From: an uncultured Lachnoclostridium sp.
GTDB lineage: Bacteria; Bacillota; Clostridia; Lachnospirales; Lachnospiraceae
NCBI GenBank assembly: GCA_944381625.1
Contig: CALWLW010000002.1
Span: 62,001-126,000, forward strand
Direction: 5' to 3'
Length of the DNA: 64,000 bases
In this document: piece after piece, positions 18,468 to 28,508 of the stretch
How positions within the stretch are numbered: the stretch's first letter is position 1
Layout of the letters: the number at the start of each line of letters is the position of its first letter
Translations under genes and position numbers: made by a program
Notes under the pieces: generated by a model
Database searches by the model: none
What the model was told of the DNA's origin: nothing
What the model saw: the letters and a program-made list of their open reading frames with translations, nothing else

Positions 18468-19163
18468 ATGAAAAAAAGAAACATGATGTTATTTGGCGTG
18501 CTGGCAGCGGCACTGGCAGCGACTGGATGCGGGGCGAAAGAAAATACAGAGACGCCGGAAACGGTGGGCGAAGAACTGACGGCTGAACTGCCGGAAGAGG
18601 AGCTGGATACGGAGGATTATGAGGAGGACACACTTTCCGGGACGGATCTGTCTTATCTGGAGTGGCTCCCTGAGGGCGTGGAGCAAAAGCAGAGCGAGGC
18701 GGCAGCCAACGAGGATATTAAAAATATCATTGCCCAATATTATGAGATCCCGGAAGATGCCTGGGAGGAGACCCGGTACTACTATAATTATGTGGATTTA
18801 AACGAGGACGGGACAGAGGAAGCGTTCGTGACCGTGCTGGGAAGCTGGGTCGGAGGTTCCGGAGGACTGTCGGCGCTCTGGATCGACATGGAGGATCTGT
18901 CCGTGATACAGGCGTTTACGCAGATGGATACGCCAGTTATCGTGAGCGACGAGATGACGGATGGATATCATGGGCTGATCCTGCGACAGTACGGGGACGG
19001 CGATGCGGAAGGCATTCTGCTGACCAATAAGAACGGGGTGTATACCAATGTGTCGGACGCGGCGCCGGTGGAGAGTCTGGAGGAAGTGACGGGAACGGCT
19101 ATCCTCTGCAACGACCTGGCCGGTGATCTGGAAACTGGGAATTATCTGACTTTGGCAGACTGA
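18468..19163 (+). CDS. Lipoprotein of unknown function
   Basis: A 231-residue protein with a signal peptide and lipobox (LAATGC, Cys about residue 21), then an acidic Glu/Thr-rich linker to about residue 60. The globular part contains YVDLNEDGTEEAF, a short acidic loop of the kind found in calcium-binding repeats. I cannot place it in a named family. It lies 25 bp before the ECF sigma factor gene on the same strand, so it could be part of that regulon or operon. A weak GGAGGATAAGAAT ribosome site precedes the ATG. Confidence 0.65.
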   Translation: MKKRNMMLFGVLAAALAATGCGAKENTETPETVGEELTAELPEEELDTEDYEEDTLSGTDLSYLEWLPEGVEQKQSEAAANEDIKNIIAQYYEIPEDAWEETRYYYNYVDLNEDGTEEAFVTVLGSWVGGSGGLSALWIDMEDLSVIQAFTQMDTPVIVSDEMTDGYHGLILRQYGDGDAEGILLTNKNGVYTNVSDAAPVESLEEVTGTAILCNDLAGDLETGNYLTLAD

Positions 19164-19188
19164 TGTCTGCCGCGGGGACCACGGAGCC

Positions 19189-19692
19189 ATGAAACATATC
19201 AGCAAGCGGGAATACGCGCAGTTGATCACCGAAAACAGACAAAGATTTTACCGTATCGCTTACAGCTATGCCAGGAATGAACATGATGCGCTGGATATTG
19301 TCAGTGAAGCTACCTATAAGGGACTCAAAAACCTGAAAAATCTCAGGGAACATGAATATTTTCTGACATGGATGACACGGATCGTGATCAACACGGCTCT
19401 GGATGATCTGAGGAAACGGGCGCGGACAGAGGTCTGTGACGCGGATGCCATAGAGCGGGAAAGCGGAGCTTCTGGAAGCGCGGCGGATGAGACCTATATG
19501 GATCTGTACGCGGCCATGGATCTGCTGAAACCGGAAGAGAGGATCTACATTGTTCTGAAGTATTTCGAGGAGTATTCATTCCGGGATATGGCTGTGCTTC
19601 TGGAACTTCCCGAAAGCACCATAAAATCCAGGACGTACGAATGTCTGAAGCGTATGAGACTGTATATGGAAGGAGGAAAGCGCCATGATTGA
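19189..19692 (+). CDS. ECF-type RNA polymerase sigma factor
   Basis: A 167-residue sigma-70 family protein of the extracytoplasmic-function class. Region 2 is seen in RFYRIAYSYARNEHDALDIV and FLTWMTRIVINTALDDLRK. Region 4 is seen in LKPEERIYIVLKYFEEYSFRD followed by an HTH ending ESTIKSRTYECLKRMR. Regions 1 and 3 are absent, as expected. Its last eight bases overlap the start of the next gene, a membrane protein that looks like its anti-sigma factor. Such pairs usually respond to envelope stress and regulate their own operon. Closest by feel are clostridial SigV-type factors, but I do not assign a symbol. Confidence 0.85.
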   Translation: MKHISKREYAQLITENRQRFYRIAYSYARNEHDALDIVSEATYKGLKNLKNLREHEYFLTWMTRIVINTALDDLRKRARTEVCDADAIERESGASGSAADETYMDLYAAMDLLKPEERIYIVLKYFEEYSFRDMAVLLELPESTIKSRTYECLKRMRLYMEGGKRHD

Positions 19693-20569
19693 CACAGGAA
19701 AGAGCAGATATGATCATATACCGATACCAGACAGCGCTCTTTTGGACGCCATAGAGAAGGGCCTGCACAGAGGGCGCGCGGAGGCGCGGAGAAAAATCGT
19801 ACGCCGGATGGCCGCTGCCGCTGCGGCCGTAGTCCTGGTTCTGTTTTCCTGTGCCAACGTCCCTGTACTTTACTCCTGTGCTCAGGGGATACCGCTGCTT
19901 CACGCGTTTGTCCAGGCGTTCCGCATGGGGGAAGGCGGTGTGGATCTGGGGCCGGTGACATCGGAAGTGGATGGAAACGTTCAGAGTGTCTCGCTGAGCT
20001 TCCTGAAGGATGGAGTACAGACAGACCGGGTGCCTTCTTATTCCCTCTTCTGGCGTCAGGCTCCGTATCGTCTGGAACTCAGCCTGCACGGAATCGAAAC
20101 GTTTCCTCTGGAACGGCTGAAAGATGCGCTGAAAGGTCTGGACGCGGTGGCGGACATCTATGAGACAGTTCCGCCGAAGGAGCAGGATGTATCCTTTACC
20201 ATTGTACTGAAGAATGGTTATGGCTATGAATTGATGGAGTTCTCAGATCCGGGTTCTCTGGATATCCGGTTTTACCCCGACGCATATTATGCGGAGGATG
20301 AGTACCCGCCGAAACAGATTCTGTACACTGTCCGTTCCGGGGCTGTGCCTTATGGAACGGAGCTGGAAGAACTTCTGGCGTTTTACGGAGAAGAACAGCC
20401 TTCTCAGGTTAAGACGGAGGAGGGGAATTTCCTGCTGGTATTTGGAACGTATGATACGGAGCAGGAGGCGGAAGCCGCGTTGGAAAAACTGCAGGGGAAA
20501 TATACGGCGGATACAAAGCTGTGCCTGGGAAGTGTCCGGGCCGGAGACATACCCCGGGATGAACCGTAA
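19685..20569 (+). CDS. Probable membrane anti-sigma factor with C-terminal SPOR-like domain
   Basis: A 294-residue protein translated from an ATG that overlaps the sigma factor stop, preceded by GGAGGAAAGCGCC. It has a short cytoplasmic N-terminus (about 40 residues, including IPIPDSALLDAIEKGLHRGR), one transmembrane helix (about residues 41-60), and an extracellular part. The last 70 residues (FLLVFGTYDTEQEAEAALEK) resemble a SPOR-type peptidoglycan-binding domain. The inference is that it holds the sigma factor at the membrane and senses the cell wall. The N-terminal part lacks the HxxxCxxC zinc motif of ZAS anti-sigma factors. Confidence 0.7.
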   Translation: MIDTGKSRYDHIPIPDSALLDAIEKGLHRGRAEARRKIVRRMAAAAAAVVLVLFSCANVPVLYSCAQGIPLLHAFVQAFRMGEGGVDLGPVTSEVDGNVQSVSLSFLKDGVQTDRVPSYSLFWRQAPYRLELSLHGIETFPLERLKDALKGLDAVADIYETVPPKEQDVSFTIVLKNGYGYELMEFSDPGSLDIRFYPDAYYAEDEYPPKQILYTVRSGAVPYGTELEELLAFYGEEQPSQVKTEEGNFLLVFGTYDTEQEAEAALEKLQGKYTADTKLCLGSVRAGDIPRDEP

Positions 20570-20573
20570 ATCT

Positions 20574-20747
20574 GTAACTGTTAAGCCATGCATCTCGGAT
20601 TCCCGCAGCTGACGCTGCTCTATCGCCGCTTGTGCGGCTGAATCCTCGACAAGGGCTAAACGCCATATGTCTGAAGATTGCAAAACCTCTCTGCAAGCCA
20701 GCTTGCGCCGGGTTTTGCGATCTTCAGCCGCATGGCTAAATAGTTAT
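20574..20747. repeat. Structured interspersed repeat, copy 1 (two-module form)
   Basis: About 174 bp, closely matching 60008-60180 and, for the first half, 35426-35534. The ends are inverted (GTAACTGTTAAGCCAT at the left, ATGGCTAAATAGTTA at the right). The second module is itself an inverted repeat: CTGAAGATTGCAAAA opposite TTTTGCGATCTTCAG. It does not encode a plausible protein. It looks like a non-autonomous MITE or large REP-type element. Confidence 0.75.
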
Positions 20748-20776
20748 AAAATTTCCTTAATTCTTCCCAGCCCCTC

Positions 20777-20805
20777 TTGACAAAGTGGTTTTCAGCCACT
20801 AAACT
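20777..20805 (+). promoter_or_regulatory. Promoter of the T-box operon
   Basis: TTGACA (20777-20782), 17-bp spacer, TAAACT (20800-20805). The predicted transcript starts near 20812, just before the T-box leader. Confidence 0.75.
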
Positions 20806-20811
20806 GAAACC

Positions 20812-21056
20812 TATGGCAAAGGCAGGGAAGAAGAGGAGTACGCAGATATGGCCGTCAGAGAAGACCGTCCGCAGGCTGGAAGACGGTCCCGGTCCGGATA
20901 TGCGGAAGGTGGCTTTGGAGCCGGAACGCAGAAGATGAGTAAGCGTTCCCGTCTGATCCGCGTTAAGGAGAATGAGGCATGGAAGTTCCATGCGAACAAA
21001 GGTGGTACCGCGAGACGTCGCCCTTTGCACAGAGGTGTGCAGAGGGCGTTTTTCAT
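20812..21056 (+). promoter_or_regulatory. T-box riboswitch (tRNA-sensing leader), probably valine-specific
   Basis: The hallmark T-box sequence GGTGGTACCGCG is at 21001-21012. A terminator hairpin follows directly (CGCCCTTTGCAC opposite GTGTGCAGAGGGCG, then TTTTT, about 21018-21053). Upstream, a Stem I is suggested by GAGGAGTACGC (loop E side) and GCGGAAGGTGGC. A GTG valine codon at 20909-20911 lies in the expected specifier position, but I assigned it by eye. T-boxes bind uncharged tRNA and prevent termination. The first downstream gene is cotH-like and the second is valS. Confidence 0.88.
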
Positions 21057-21121
21057 CCTATAGGACAAAAGCCCCCTGCGGCAGCCGCCGCAGGGACGAT
21101 CAACATTTTAAGAGGTGGCAC

Positions 21122-22882
21122 TTGAACAGAAAATATATTACTGCGGCCATACTGACGCTGGTTTTGGCCGGAATCTCCACAGCAGTGCTGCGCTGGGTGG
21201 TGCGGGAGCCGGGCGTACGGTTTTCCGAGACAGAGGCGTTTCACGAAGAGGCGTTTGACCTGCGCCTGAGCAGCGGCCTGTTTGGAGGCGAGATCTATTA
21301 TACCCTGGACGGGAATACCCCCACGCTGGAATCCCAGGTCTATACAGGCCCGATTCACATTGAGGAAGGACTGCCCGGCCGGGTGACGGCGGTGAAAGCA
21401 GCGGTCCGGCACGGGAACGAGCTGGGAACCGTCTACACCCAGACCTATTTTGTGGGAGAGGGCGCGTCGGAGCTCTTCGACGTGATGGTGGTGTCCCTGA
21501 CGGTGGACGAAGAGGATCTCTATGATGAACATACGGGGATCTTCGCCAACTATCAGGAGAAGAGCGAGGAAGGCGAATGGGACCGCCCCGCCTATATTGA
21601 ATTTTATGAATCGGACGGAGAGTTGATGCTGAAGCAGGGAACCGGTATTGCGGTCTCAGGGCACGGCTCCAGGGGCTTTGACCAGAAGAGTATCAAGTTG
21701 ATCAGCTCCTCTGAATATGACCCGGACCATCCCACGTTTGAGTATGATTTCTTTGACGCGGATATGGGTGGAAATACCACCGGACAATCCTATAACCGGC
21801 TGGTGCTGCGCAACGGCGGCTCGGACCATGAAGGGACCATGATCAAGTGGAATGTGGTGAGCCGCCTGGCCAGGGAGAGCGGCATGATCTGCGCCGGAGC
21901 CCGGCCGGGGATCCTGTTCCTCAACGGGGAATACTACGGGATCATCCAGCTGCAGGAAAAGTATACGGCGTACAATGTGGCTTCGGCGGTGGGGGCGCAG
22001 AAAAACGACATTGAAAAGTATGAACCCAACGAGGTGAACAGTTCCCGCTTCGGCGGCTACTATAACCAGCTGCACCAGAACCTGAACGACCCGGAGCGGC
22101 AGGCGTCCCTGGAATCCGCGGTGGACATGGAAAATATGTTGCAGTACTACGCGGCCAGTGTGATCATGGACAACATTGACTGGCCTTCCCACAATTATCT
22201 GTCCTGGAAATGCGCGGAGGGCAGCACCGGCGCTTACGGGGACGGCAGGGTGCGCTTCTTCCTGTACGATCTGGACGCGGTCTATCAGGATACCAGCGGC
22301 AGGGAGATCCAGAATGCGTTCGCGTACCTGATGGGGGAACCCATTGAGGACGCCACCGATACACTGTGGTTGCTGATGCAGTCGGACAAATACCGGACCC
22401 AGTTCGTCAACCTGGTCTGCGACCTGACCAGCACGGTGTATGACGAGGAGCATGTGATGCAGGTGATCCGGGAAGAGAACCAGAAGCTGGAGCGCTCCAT
22501 GCAGACCTATTACACGGAGGCGGAGCGGGCCCGGCAGCAGGCGGCGGTGGAAGTGATGCTGGAGGCGGCATCGGAGAGCTGTGAGAAGATCCGGGCCGGG
22601 ATGGAAGAATACCTGGGAACATCAGAACCCTATACGCTCACCGTCACAGCCCCGGAAGGCGCGGATATCGCGTTCAGCCAGATCCGCCTGTCGGGAGGCG
22701 AAAGCTACACGGGAACTTATTATCATAATTATCCCCTGACCCTGGCAGCGGTTCCGGAAGAGGGAACGGTCTTCCGGTGCTGGCTGGTCAACGGGGAGGA
22801 GATCCAGGAAGAGCAGCTTCTGCTGGACGGCAGTTATACAGAAGATACATTGGAAATACAGCTGATAACAGAATCAAGATGA
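21122..22882 (+). CDS. CotH-kinase family protein with chitobiase-like domain
   Basis: 586 residues from the TTG at 21122, chosen because AGAGGTGG lies just upstream and longer frames would run through the T-box. An N-terminal helix ([18 protein letters not shown]) anchors it. A CHB_HEX_C-like domain follows ([20 protein letters not shown]), then a CotH domain with [15 protein letters not shown] and the FLYDLDAVY motif. CotH proteins are atypical protein kinases, first known in the spore coat. The stop is 10 bp before valS, so the T-box controls both. This gene is not part of the usual valS-folC unit. Confidence 0.85.
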   Translation: MNRKYITAAILTLVLAGISTAVLRWVVREPGVRFSETEAFHEEAFDLRLSSGLFGGEIYYTLDGNTPTLESQVYTGPIHIEEGLPGRVTAVKAAVRHGNELGTVYTQTYFVGEGASELFDVMVVSLTVDEEDLYDEHTGIFANYQEKSEEGEWDRPAYIEFYESDGELMLKQGTGIAVSGHGSRGFDQKSIKLISSSEYDPDHPTFEYDFFDADMGGNTTGQSYNRLVLRNGGSDHEGTMIKWNVVSRLARESGMICAGARPGILFLNGEYYGIIQLQEKYTAYNVASAVGAQKNDIEKYEPNEVNSSRFGGYYNQLHQNLNDPERQASLESAVDMENMLQYYAASVIMDNIDWPSHNYLSWKCAEGSTGAYGDGRVRFFLYDLDAVYQDTSGREIQNAFAYLMGEPIEDATDTLWLLMQSDKYRTQFVNLVCDLTSTVYDEEHVMQVIREENQKLERSMQTYYTEAERARQQAAVEVMLEAASESCEKIRAGMEEYLGTSEPYTLTVTAPEGADIAFSQIRLSGGESYTGTYYHNYPLTLAAVPEEGTVFRCWLVNGEEIQEEQLLLDGSYTEDTLEIQLITESR

Positions 22883-22892
22883 AGGAGTGTAC

Positions 22893-25541
22893 ATGATGAA
22901 AGAACTGGCAAAGACCTATGATCCGAAAGCGATCGAAGACCGTACCTATGCCAAATGGATGGGCAGGAAATATTTTCACGCGGAGGTGGACCGGAGTAAG
23001 AAACCGTTCACGATTGTGATGCCGCCGCCCAATATTACGGGCAAGCTGCATATGGGACATGCGCTGGACAATACCCTGCAGGATATCCTGATCCGCTACA
23101 AGAGGATGCAGGGCTACAACGCTCTCTGGATACCGGGCACTGACCATGCCAGCATTTCCACCGAGGTAAAGGTCATCAACAAGCTGAAAGAGGAAGGCAT
23201 CGATAAAAATGAGCTGGGCCGGGAAGGCTTCTTAAAGAGGACCTGGGAATGGCGCGAGGAATACGGCCGCACCATCGTGGATCAGTTAAAGAAGATCGGT
23301 TCCTCCTGCGACTGGGACAGAGAGCGCTTTACCATGGACGAGGGCTGTTCGGAGGCCGTCCTGGAAGTGTTTGTACGTCTGTATGAGAAAGGATATATTT
23401 ATAAAGGTTCCAGGATCATCAACTGGTGTCCGGTGTGCCAGACGTCCATCTCCGACGCGGAGGTGGAGCATGAGGAGCAGGCAGGGCATTTCTGGCATAT
23501 CAATTACCCCATCGCGGACGGCAGCGGATATGTGGAGATCGCAACAACCAGGCCGGAGACCATGCTGGGTGATACGGCGGTGGCCGTGAACCCGGATGAC
23601 GAACGGTATCAGCATCTCATCGGAAAGACGCTGAAACTGCCTCTTACGGACCGGGAGATCCCGGTGATCGCCGATCCTTATGTGGACCGGGAATTTGGAA
23701 CCGGCTGCGTGAAGATCACGCCGGCCCACGACCCCAACGACTTTGAGGTGGGACGCAGGCACAATCTGCCGGAGATCAATATCATGAACGACGACGCCAC
23801 GATCAACTGTCCGGGCAGCAAGTACGACGGCATGGACCGTTATCAGGCGCGGAAGGCCATCGTGGAGGATCTGGAGGCCCAGGGGCTTCTGGTGAAGGTG
23901 GAGGAGCACGTCCACAACGTGGGTACCCATGACCGGTGCGGCACGACGGTGGAGCCGCTGATCAAACAGCAGTGGTTCGTAAAGATGGAAGAGATGGCGA
24001 AGCCGGCCATCCAGGCGGTGAAAAACGGGGATCTGACTTTCGTGCCGGAGCGCTTTGACAAAATCTACCTGCACTGGCTGGAGAATATCCGCGACTGGTG
24101 CATCTCCCGCCAGCTCTGGTGGGGACACCGGATTCCCGCCTGGTACTGTGATGACTGCCAGGAGATCGTGGTGGCAAAGACGGCCCCGGAGGTGTGCCCC
24201 AAATGCGGAAGCACCCATCTGACCCAGGATCCGGATACGCTGGATACCTGGTTCTCCTCCGCGCTGTGGCCGTTCTCCACGCTGGGCTGGCCCAGAGAGG
24301 GAGAGGATCTGGATTATTTCTACCCCACCGATGTGCTGGTGACCGGATACGATATTATATTCTTCTGGGTCATCCGTATGGTATTCTCCGGATATGAGCA
24401 GACTGGAAAGTGCCCGTTCCATCATGTGCTGATCCACGGGCTGGTGAGGGATTCGCTGGGCCGCAAGATGAGCAAATCCCTGGGGAACGGCATCGACCCG
24501 CTGGAGATCATCGACCAGTACGGGGCGGACGCGCTGCGCCTGACGCTGGTGACCGGAAACGCGCCGGGGAACGACATGCGTTTCTACATGGAGCGCGTGG
24601 AGTCCAGCCGGAACTTTGCCAATAAGGTGTGGAACGCTTCCAGGTTCATCATGATGAACCTGCCGGAGAGCCAGGAAGCGGAGCTGGCGGAACTGGATCC
24701 GGCGAAGCTTACGGACGCGGACCGCTGGATTCTGTCCAAGGTGAACAGCCTGGCAAAAGACGTGACGGCGAATATGGACAACTTCGAGCTGGGCATCGCG
24801 GTGCAGAAGGTGTACGATTTCATCTGGGAAGAGTTCTGCGACTGGTATATCGAGATGGTGAAGCCGCGTCTGTACAATAAAGAGGACGAGACCAGGCAGG
24901 CGGCGCTGGTGACGCTGAAACAGGTGCTGATCAACGCGCTGAAGCTGCTGCACCCGTTTATGCCGTTCATCTCCGAGGAGATTTTCTGCAACCTGTCGGG
25001 CGAAGAGTCCATCATGATCTCTTCCTGGCCGGAATACCGGGAGGACTGGAATTTTGAAAAAGAAGAGCGCGCCATCGAGACCATCAAAGAAGCTGTCCGC
25101 TCGATCCGCAACGTGCGCAGCAGCATGAACGTGCCTAACAGCAAGAAGGCCACGGTGTACGTGGTGTCCCAGGACGCCGGGGTACGGGAGATCTTTGAGA
25201 ACGGCAAAGTGTTCTTCGCCACGCTGGGTCATGCGGGAGAAGTGCTGATCCAGGCGGACAAGGCGGGGATCGCCAAGGATGCGGTGTCCGCGCTGACGGC
25301 GGCCGCGGCTTTCTATATGCCGCTGGCGGAGCTGGTGGACGTGGAGAAGGAGATCGAACGCCTGAAAAAAGAAGAGGAGCGCCTTACCAAAGAGCTGGCC
25401 AGGGTCAACGGCATGCTGAACAATGAAAAATTCGTCAGCCGCGCGCCGGAGGCCAAGATCCAGGAGGAGCGGAAAAAACAGGAAAAATATACGCAGATGA
25501 TGGACCAGGTAAAAGAGCGTCTGGCCCAGCTGGGAGTATAA
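22893..25541 (+). CDS. valS: Valyl-tRNA synthetase
   Basis: Class I aminoacyl-tRNA synthetase charging tRNA-Val in the cytoplasm, 882 residues, the usual length. The HIGH motif appears as HMGH in [16 protein letters not shown] and the KMSKS motif in [12 protein letters not shown] long C-terminal coiled coil ([19 protein letters not shown]) is typical of ValRS. An editing domain lies between the two motifs ([15 protein letters not shown]). The ATG at 22893 is five bases after GGAG; the next codon is also ATG. Expression should depend on the T-box at 20812. Confidence 0.97.
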   Translation: MMKELAKTYDPKAIEDRTYAKWMGRKYFHAEVDRSKKPFTIVMPPPNITGKLHMGHALDNTLQDILIRYKRMQGYNALWIPGTDHASISTEVKVINKLKEEGIDKNELGREGFLKRTWEWREEYGRTIVDQLKKIGSSCDWDRERFTMDEGCSEAVLEVFVRLYEKGYIYKGSRIINWCPVCQTSISDAEVEHEEQAGHFWHINYPIADGSGYVEIATTRPETMLGDTAVAVNPDDERYQHLIGKTLKLPLTDREIPVIADPYVDREFGTGCVKITPAHDPNDFEVGRRHNLPEINIMNDDATINCPGSKYDGMDRYQARKAIVEDLEAQGLLVKVEEHVHNVGTHDRCGTTVEPLIKQQWFVKMEEMAKPAIQAVKNGDLTFVPERFDKIYLHWLENIRDWCISRQLWWGHRIPAWYCDDCQEIVVAKTAPEVCPKCGSTHLTQDPDTLDTWFSSALWPFSTLGWPREGEDLDYFYPTDVLVTGYDIIFFWVIRMVFSGYEQTGKCPFHHVLIHGLVRDSLGRKMSKSLGNGIDPLEIIDQYGADALRLTLVTGNAPGNDMRFYMERVESSRNFANKVWNASRFIMMNLPESQEAELAELDPAKLTDADRWILSKVNSLAKDVTANMDNFELGIAVQKVYDFIWEEFCDWYIEMVKPRLYNKEDETRQAALVTLKQVLINALKLLHPFMPFISEEIFCNLSGEESIMISSWPEYREDWNFEKEERAIETIKEAVRSIRNVRSSMNVPNSKKATVYVVSQDAGVREIFENGKVFFATLGHAGEVLIQADKAGIAKDAVSALTAAAAFYMPLAELVDVEKEIERLKKEEERLTKELARVNGMLNNEKFVSRAPEAKIQEERKKQEKYTQMMDQVKERLAQLGV

Positions 25542-25542
25542 G

Positions 25543-26853
25543 ATGAATTACGAAGAGGCAGTGGCATATATTCTGGACGTGCCCAGATTTACCAAAAAAA
25601 ATACGCTGGACAATATCAGAGCGGTTCTGGAGCGGCTGGGCCGCCCGGACCGCCGCATGAAGCTGATCCATGTGGCGGGAACCAACGGGAAAGGAAGCGT
25701 CTGCGCTTATCTGGCTTCGATTCTGAAAGCGGCGGGAAAGCGGACGGGACTGTTTACTTCCCCCCATCTGGCCGTGATCAACGAACGGTTTCAGATGGAT
25801 CAGGAGCTGATCTCCGACGAGCTGTTCCTGGAGAGCTTCGAGGCCGTGATGGACGCGGTGCGGGCGCTTTTGAAGGAGCAGCCGGACACCTTCGCCCATC
25901 CCACCTTTTTTGAACTGCTGTTCCTGATGGGCATGTACGCGTTCGACAAATGCGGGATGGAGTACGTGGTGCTGGAGACCGGCCTGGGCGGCCGCTTTGA
26001 CGCCACAAACGTGATCGAGAAGCCGCTGGTGAGTGTGATCACGTCCATCAGCCTGGACCATACGGAGTATCTGGGAGACACCCACGCCCTGATCGCCGGC
26101 GAGAAGGCGGGGATCATCAAGGAAGGCTGTCCGGTGGTCTACGACGGGACGAGAAGCGACGTGGAGGCGGTGATTCTGGCGAAGGCGGAGGAAATGCACG
26201 CAAAGGCCTATGCGATCCGCCCGGATATGTATAAAATTTTGATGAACACCCAGAAAACGATTGATTTTTCCATGGAGACTGGGTATTATGATCCTGTAAA
26301 CATTTCCATCGCCAGCGTGGCGGAGTATCAGATTATGAACGCCATGGAAGCGGTGACGGCGGCTCATGTGCTGGATATCGGCCTGACGGAGGAACAGATC
26401 CACGCGGGCATGGAGCATATGCGCTGGCAGGGGCGCATGGAGACGATTCTTCCCGGAGTGATCCTGGACGGCGCCCACAATGACGCGGGCGTGGAAGAAT
26501 TTGTACGCACCGCCCGGAAGTTCACAAAGGATGGCCAGGTGAGCATGCTTTTCTCCTGTGCCAGAGAGAAAGATTACGAAAAGATGATCCGGACGATCTG
26601 CGGGAGTATCCCGCTGGCCCGGGTGACGGTGACGGAGATCGAGTCGGACCGTAAGGTTCCGGCGGAAGAACTGAAAGAACTTTTTGAAAAATACACAGCC
26701 TGTCCGGTGGAGGCGGTTCCCGCGGTGCCGGAGGCGTTTGAAAGGGCGCTTGGGCAGAAGGGGGAGGAAGGGACCCTGTTCTGCGTGGGCTCCCTGTATC
26801 TTGCAGGCAGTTTGAAGACCCTTTTAAGGAGTGGAAAATATGCTCGATTTTGA
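25543..26853 (+). CDS. folC: Folylpolyglutamate synthase / dihydrofolate synthase
   Basis: This enzyme adds glutamate to dihydropteroate and folates with ATP. It has 436 residues, the normal length. The P-loop reads HVAGTNGKGSVCAYL; the Mur-ligase-type motif LETGLGGRFDATN and the C-terminal ligase motif ILDGAHNDAGVEEF are present. The ATG follows the valS stop by a single base, with GGGAG upstream. valS-folC is a common pair in Firmicutes. The gene's end overlaps the next small ORF by 14 bp. Confidence 0.95.
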   Translation: MNYEEAVAYILDVPRFTKKNTLDNIRAVLERLGRPDRRMKLIHVAGTNGKGSVCAYLASILKAAGKRTGLFTSPHLAVINERFQMDQELISDELFLESFEAVMDAVRALLKEQPDTFAHPTFFELLFLMGMYAFDKCGMEYVVLETGLGGRFDATNVIEKPLVSVITSISLDHTEYLGDTHALIAGEKAGIIKEGCPVVYDGTRSDVEAVILAKAEEMHAKAYAIRPDMYKILMNTQKTIDFSMETGYYDPVNISIASVAEYQIMNAMEAVTAAHVLDIGLTEEQIHAGMEHMRWQGRMETILPGVILDGAHNDAGVEEFVRTARKFTKDGQVSMLFSCAREKDYEKMIRTICGSIPLARVTVTEIESDRKVPAEELKELFEKYTACPVEAVPAVPEAFERALGQKGEEGTLFCVGSLYLAGSLKTLLRSGKYARF

Positions 26854-26983
26854 AGAAGAATTAAAGAAATTCCGGCCCAGCCTGGAGATCGACCAGGTGG
26901 AGGACAACGTCTATAATAACAAGCTTACGGACGTGACGGATCTGTTGGATGAGATGCTTAAGGAGATCAAGGAGCATCAGTAG
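26840..26983 (+). CDS. Small acidic protein, 47 residues
   Basis: A short ORF that overlaps the end of folC and has AAGGAG eight bases before its ATG. It begins MLDFEEELKKF and ends LLDEMLKEIKEHQ, so it is charged and probably helical. The stop is 13 bp before the next gene. Good ribosome site, coupled position and coding-like composition support it as real. Function unknown. Confidence 0.65.
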   Translation: MLDFEEELKKFRPSLEIDQVEDNVYNNKLTDVTDLLDEMLKEIKEHQ

Positions 26984-26996
26984 AAAAGGTGAAGAT

Positions 26997-28358
26997 ATGA
27001 AGTGTTTTAACTGCGGCGCCGCGCTGAAGAATATGGATTACTGCAGTCAGTGCGGAGCGGATGTAAAGCTGTACCGGAAGATGATCCAGCTCTCGAACGC
27101 GTACTATAACAGAGGACTGGAGAAGGCGAAGGTGCGCGACCTGTCAGGAGCGGTCACTGCGCTTAGCCAGAGCCTGAAGATCAATAAAAAGAACACGGAC
27201 GCCAGGAATCTTCTGGGGCTGGTATATTTTGAACTGGGCGAAGTGGTGGAAGCCCTGTCCCAGTGGATCATCAGCAGAAGTTTCCAGAGCCAGAAAAACC
27301 TGGCAGATTATTATATTGAAGAGATCCAGAACAACCCGGCCCGTCTGCAGACGATCAATACCACGATCAAAAAGTACAATCAGTCCCTGCTCTACTGCGA
27401 ACAGGGAAGCTACGATCTGGCGGTGATCCAGCTGAAAAAAGTGCTTTCCATGAATATGAACCTACTGAAAGCCCATGAGCTGCTGGCGCTGCTCTATATG
27501 AAGAATGAGAACTACGGAAGGGCCAGATCAGAGCTGAAGCGGGTGCTGGCCATCGACCGGACCAATACCTGCGCCCTGCGCTACATGCAGGAGCTGGACG
27601 AGGCGTCCGGGAAAAACGACCAGAAGGAAGAGGAGAAGTCCAACAAAGACGTGATCGCCTACACCAGCGGCAACGAGACCATTATCCAGCCGGTGGGGGT
27701 CAAGGACAACTCGGGAGTGCTTTCTGTGATCAACGTGGTGATCGGCCTGGCCATCGGCGCGGCGGTCATGTGGTTCCTGGTCATGCCGGCCCAGCAGCAG
27801 AGGACGAACGCGGAGCTTAACCAGGCCATCGCGGATTACAGCGAGCAGCTGGATTCCCGCACGGCGTCGCTGGAGAGCCTGCGGGGAGAGATCGACGACC
27901 TGGAGAGCCGGACGGAGGAAGCCGAGGCCCAGGCCAGTCAGGCGGCGGAGCAGCTTGCCGGATATGAAGCGCTGATAAATGCGTACGGGCTTTATGCCCA
28001 GGAGGACGCGGCGGGAGCGCTGGAAGCCCTGCAGCAGATTGACCGGGAGAATTTAAGCGAAAATGCCGGTACGCTGTATGACGAGATCTTTGCTTCCGTG
28101 GGCGCGGAGGCGGTGAACGAACTGTACACCAGCGGCTATGCCGCATATGAAGCCGGGGATTATGAGACCGCTATCCAGGATCTGGGAAGGTGCTACGAGC
28201 TGGACAACAGCCAGGGCAACGCGCTGTATTTCCTGGCGAGAGCGTATCACCGTTCCGGGGATACGGAGAATGCAAAAATTTATTATCAGAAGGTAATCGA
28301 TGAACAGCCGGGCACCAGGCGGGCGACAGACGCCCAGGGTCTGCTGTCCGGGCTGTAG
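26997..28358 (+). CDS. Zinc-ribbon and TPR membrane protein
   Basis: 453 residues from the ATG at 26997, preceded by AAAGGTGA. The N-terminus is a zinc ribbon (CFNCGAAL and CSQCGAD, two Cys pairs). Tetratricopeptide-like repeats follow (about residues 30-200). There is one transmembrane helix (VINVVIGLAIGAAVMWFLVMP, about residues 245-265), then a coiled coil (LDSRTASLESLRGEIDDLES) and a second TPR block at the C-terminus. Such proteins act as scaffolds. It is the last gene of the T-box unit and is followed by a strong terminator. Confidence 0.8.
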   Translation: MKCFNCGAALKNMDYCSQCGADVKLYRKMIQLSNAYYNRGLEKAKVRDLSGAVTALSQSLKINKKNTDARNLLGLVYFELGEVVEALSQWIISRSFQSQKNLADYYIEEIQNNPARLQTINTTIKKYNQSLLYCEQGSYDLAVIQLKKVLSMNMNLLKAHELLALLYMKNENYGRARSELKRVLAIDRTNTCALRYMQELDEASGKNDQKEEEKSNKDVIAYTSGNETIIQPVGVKDNSGVLSVINVVIGLAIGAAVMWFLVMPAQQQRTNAELNQAIADYSEQLDSRTASLESLRGEIDDLESRTEEAEAQASQAAEQLAGYEALINAYGLYAQEDAAGALEALQQIDRENLSENAGTLYDEIFASVGAEAVNELYTSGYAAYEAGDYETAIQDLGRCYELDNSQGNALYFLARAYHRSGDTENAKIYYQKVIDEQPGTRRATDAQGLLSGL

Positions 28359-28394
28359 TCGTAAAGGAACAGAAGAGGAACCCTGAAGATTGAG

Positions 28395-28425
28395 GGACGC
28401 TGCAAAGTTTTGCAGCGTCCTTTTT
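28395..28425 (+). terminator. Terminator of the T-box operon
   Basis: GGACGCTGCAAA opposite TTTTGCAGCGTCC with a very short loop, followed by TTTTT. A textbook intrinsic terminator. Confidence 0.92.
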
Positions 28426-28508
28426 GCGCGGTGCGGCTGGCGGCGCACGTTTCTTAAGGGCGCGAGTATGACGAAAAACCGCTTAAGGCGGCTGAAAGGA
28501 GACTGAAT

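Noticed and set aside
20243-20696. Short minus-strand frames across the interspersed repeat, also seen at 35461 and 59840
   Set aside because: They recur because the repeat recurs; frames are not maintained in all copies and there are no start signals.
20972-21121. N-terminal extension of the cotH-like gene from an upstream ATG
   Set aside because: It would translate the T-box antiterminator and terminator; the TTG at 21122 has a ribosome site.
23286-25232. Open frame of 648 codons on the minus strand opposite valS
   Set aside because: Shadow of valS; His/Arg/Leu-rich product with no domain.
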